The notes below the pieces were generated by a model. That model was given only the letters and a program-made list of their open reading frames with translations. It ran no database searches and was not told the DNA's origin. Both the position numbers and the translations under genes were made by a program. 64,000 bases of DNA, taken from contig CM043870.1 of the NCBI GenBank assembly GCA_023846275.1, forward strand, positions 13,835,527 to 13,899,526, in the 5' to 3' direction. Source of the stretch: Vanilla planifolia. Its lineage: Eukaryota > Streptophyta > Magnoliopsida > Asparagales > Orchidaceae. Below are positions 62,501 through 64,000 of this stretch, one piece after another; within the stretch, counting starts at the first letter, position 1; each line of letters opens with the position of its first letter.

Positions 62501-64000
62501 ATAATCTAACTAAAAAAATGTAAAGGCAACACCATTAGAGTTTTGGAGTGACATAGTAACATAACTAACTAAAAGGTAGAAATTTAATAAGGAAAATTAA
62601 AAGAGAAGTCACAATCCAAGATACCAAAAAGGTTTATGATAACATCTTTGATCATCAAAATAGCTGCAAATCAAATTTTTTTTAAAACATGCCAAAATGA
62701 TTGAAAATAAAAAACAAATATTTAATTAGATAAAGCTCATTGAGATGAGACAAACGACATTTGTTACATCTTGATCGGACCTCATTTAGAGTTAATAAAA
62801 ACTACAAATGCAAATAAACACAAATAATAATAATTTGTCATTTAAATAAAAAGTAAATATATAAAAAAATAAATGAAATAACTTTAATTAATATAAAATA
62901 ACCAAATCAACACATTAGAAAGGTCAATCAAGTGTAGATTTAGAATTACAATATAACAAAAGCATATATTTTAGAAAAAGTTGCATTTTAAGGTACAAAA
63001 TAGATTGGACATGTCATACTTTATTGTAATATCATGTTTGTATCAAACTATTTTATGAATAATACTAATACAACAAAAAAAATTAATATTTAAAAGTATA
63101 AAAATAATTATTTCATTTAATAGAGCATGTTGAGATGAGTGTAAAAAAATTTGTTACATCATCACCTAATTATACTTTGTATTGCTACAAATTACCAAAG
63201 AAACAAAGGATAAAAAATATATAATTAATAAATTAATATTTAACAAACTAATATTAAAACTAAAATGAGATAAATTGAAGCAAAGTAAATAATTAACTAA
63301 AAGCAATATGAAGTCATAAGATAGGTGATTTTGTCCTCAATAATAATATAACAAAATAAATGGAAGAAGTTTAAATGCGTATGATATATTATATGACAAA
63401 GTTGCATTCCTAGATACAAAAGAGATTTAGGTAACATCTTTCATCATCAAAATAGATATGAATCAAAATTTATTATAAAATATAAAAAAATCATTGAAAT
63501 TAAAAAATTATTATTTAATTGGGTAGATCTCATATAGATTAGACTAATTATATTTGTTTCATCACCTTAAAAAATGTTTATAATTCATAAGAATTACAAA
63601 TTCAAATAAAATTAAATCATTACTTATTATTTCAATATTAATAAATACATATTAAAGTAGAAATAAAATAAGTTGAGTCAATATAAATAACTGAATCAAA
63701 ATAATAAAAAGTTCATACAAAATGGGATATAGAGTTGTACAACGACATAAGCATGTCAAAGCCAAACTTTTGAAGAAATGACACAAATCTAACAAAAAGA
63801 TAAATTCCATGGAACTTAAGAGATGTTGTGTAGCATCTTTAATCAAGATATTACGTTTTTATCAATATATTTCATAAATTGTACCAAAAAGAGAAAATAA
63901 TTTTTTTAAAATATTAAAAAAATATTTTATTTGAAGAACTCATTCAAACTAAGTCAATGATGTTTGTTTCATCCATATTAGACATTGTTTGGTTGCACTG
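59510..64000 (+). repeat. Diverged tandem satellite array, about 400 bp monomer (right array)
   Basis: Same monomer and same orientation as the left array. The cattccaag landmark or its variants lies near 59,858, 60,275, 60,683, 61,072, 61,448, 61,872, 62,612, 62,983, 63,405 and 63,808. Spacings are 371-424 bp apart from one of 740, which contains the inverted duplication. The array continues past the window. Monomers are clearly diverged. The minus-strand frames at 61,022-61,228 and 63,652-63,846 are chance. Confidence 0.85.
61933..62152. repeat. Near-perfect inverted duplication of a satellite segment (90-bp arms, 40-bp loop)
   Basis: Left arm 61,933-62,022 and right arm 62,063-62,152 are reverse complements with two mismatches in 90 positions. 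The 40-bp loop repeats tcaaaaatataaacatta from within the left arm. The left arm aligns with the satellite monomer (the A-rich part up to the agataaaattcattatgat block), so the right arm is an inverted copy of satellite sequence. A transcript through it would fold into a long hairpin. Confidence 0.95.

Noticed and set aside
1..64000. CRISPR arrays, operons, ribosome binding sites, tRNA or rRNA genes
   Set aside because: The sequence is plant nuclear repeat DNA; I saw no tRNA cloverleaf, rRNA core or short regularly spaced repeats of CRISPR type.

Overview
This window looks like plant nuclear DNA from a repeat-rich, probably pericentromeric or otherwise heterochromatic, region of a seed plant with a repeat-bloated genome. 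The evidence is very AT-rich sequence, no long open reading frame, and wreckage of plant-type Ty1/copia, Ty3/gypsy (including a chromovirus) and L1-type LINE elements. I cannot name the species. I found no intact host gene, tRNA, rRNA or CRISPR array. Every coding trace I recognise is a decayed transposable-element gene broken by stops and frameshifts; these calls come from reading translated frames by eye against remembered family motifs, without a search.

Layout. Both ends of the window (about 1-7,345 and 59,510-64,000) are arrays of the same diverged tandem satellite, monomer about 400 bp, in the same orientation and running off both edges. The left array is interrupted by an AT microsatellite and about 0.9 kb of other sequence. 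The right array holds a near-perfect 90 bp inverted duplication. Between the arrays lies about 52 kb of nested and eroded transposons: a 5'-half copia element with its LTR on the minus strand (7.4-10.9 kb); a solo LTR (14,445-17,526); a copia gag/protease relic (21.0-22.3 kb); a small minisatellite (24.8 kb); a possible gypsy LTR/polypurine-tract border (28.9 kb); an L1 reverse-transcriptase relic next to a copia integrase/RNase H relic (29.6-31.9 kb); a 1.1-1.2 kb tandem duplication (33.3-35.3 kb); a chromovirus RT/RNase H/integrase/chromodomain relic (39.9-41.6 kb, minus); a second L1 relic (44.8-48.5 kb); three copies of an unclassified dispersed repeat (12.2, 51.9 and 59.3 kb); a second solo LTR of the first family, inverted (53,378-56,373); and a gypsy gag/protease/integrase relic (56.4-58.7 kb, minus) into which that LTR appears to have inserted.

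The two solo LTRs are the youngest and best-defined features. Each has TG...CA ends and a perfect 5 bp target-site duplication, and they are GC- and CpG-rich islands in CpG-poor surroundings. They differ mainly in internal tandem-repeat copy number and in one module of about 300 bp present only in the second copy. Nothing here suggests genes acting together in a pathway. The story is structural: satellite, invading retrotransposons, internal deletions that repeatedly removed reverse-transcriptase domains, and solo-LTR formation.
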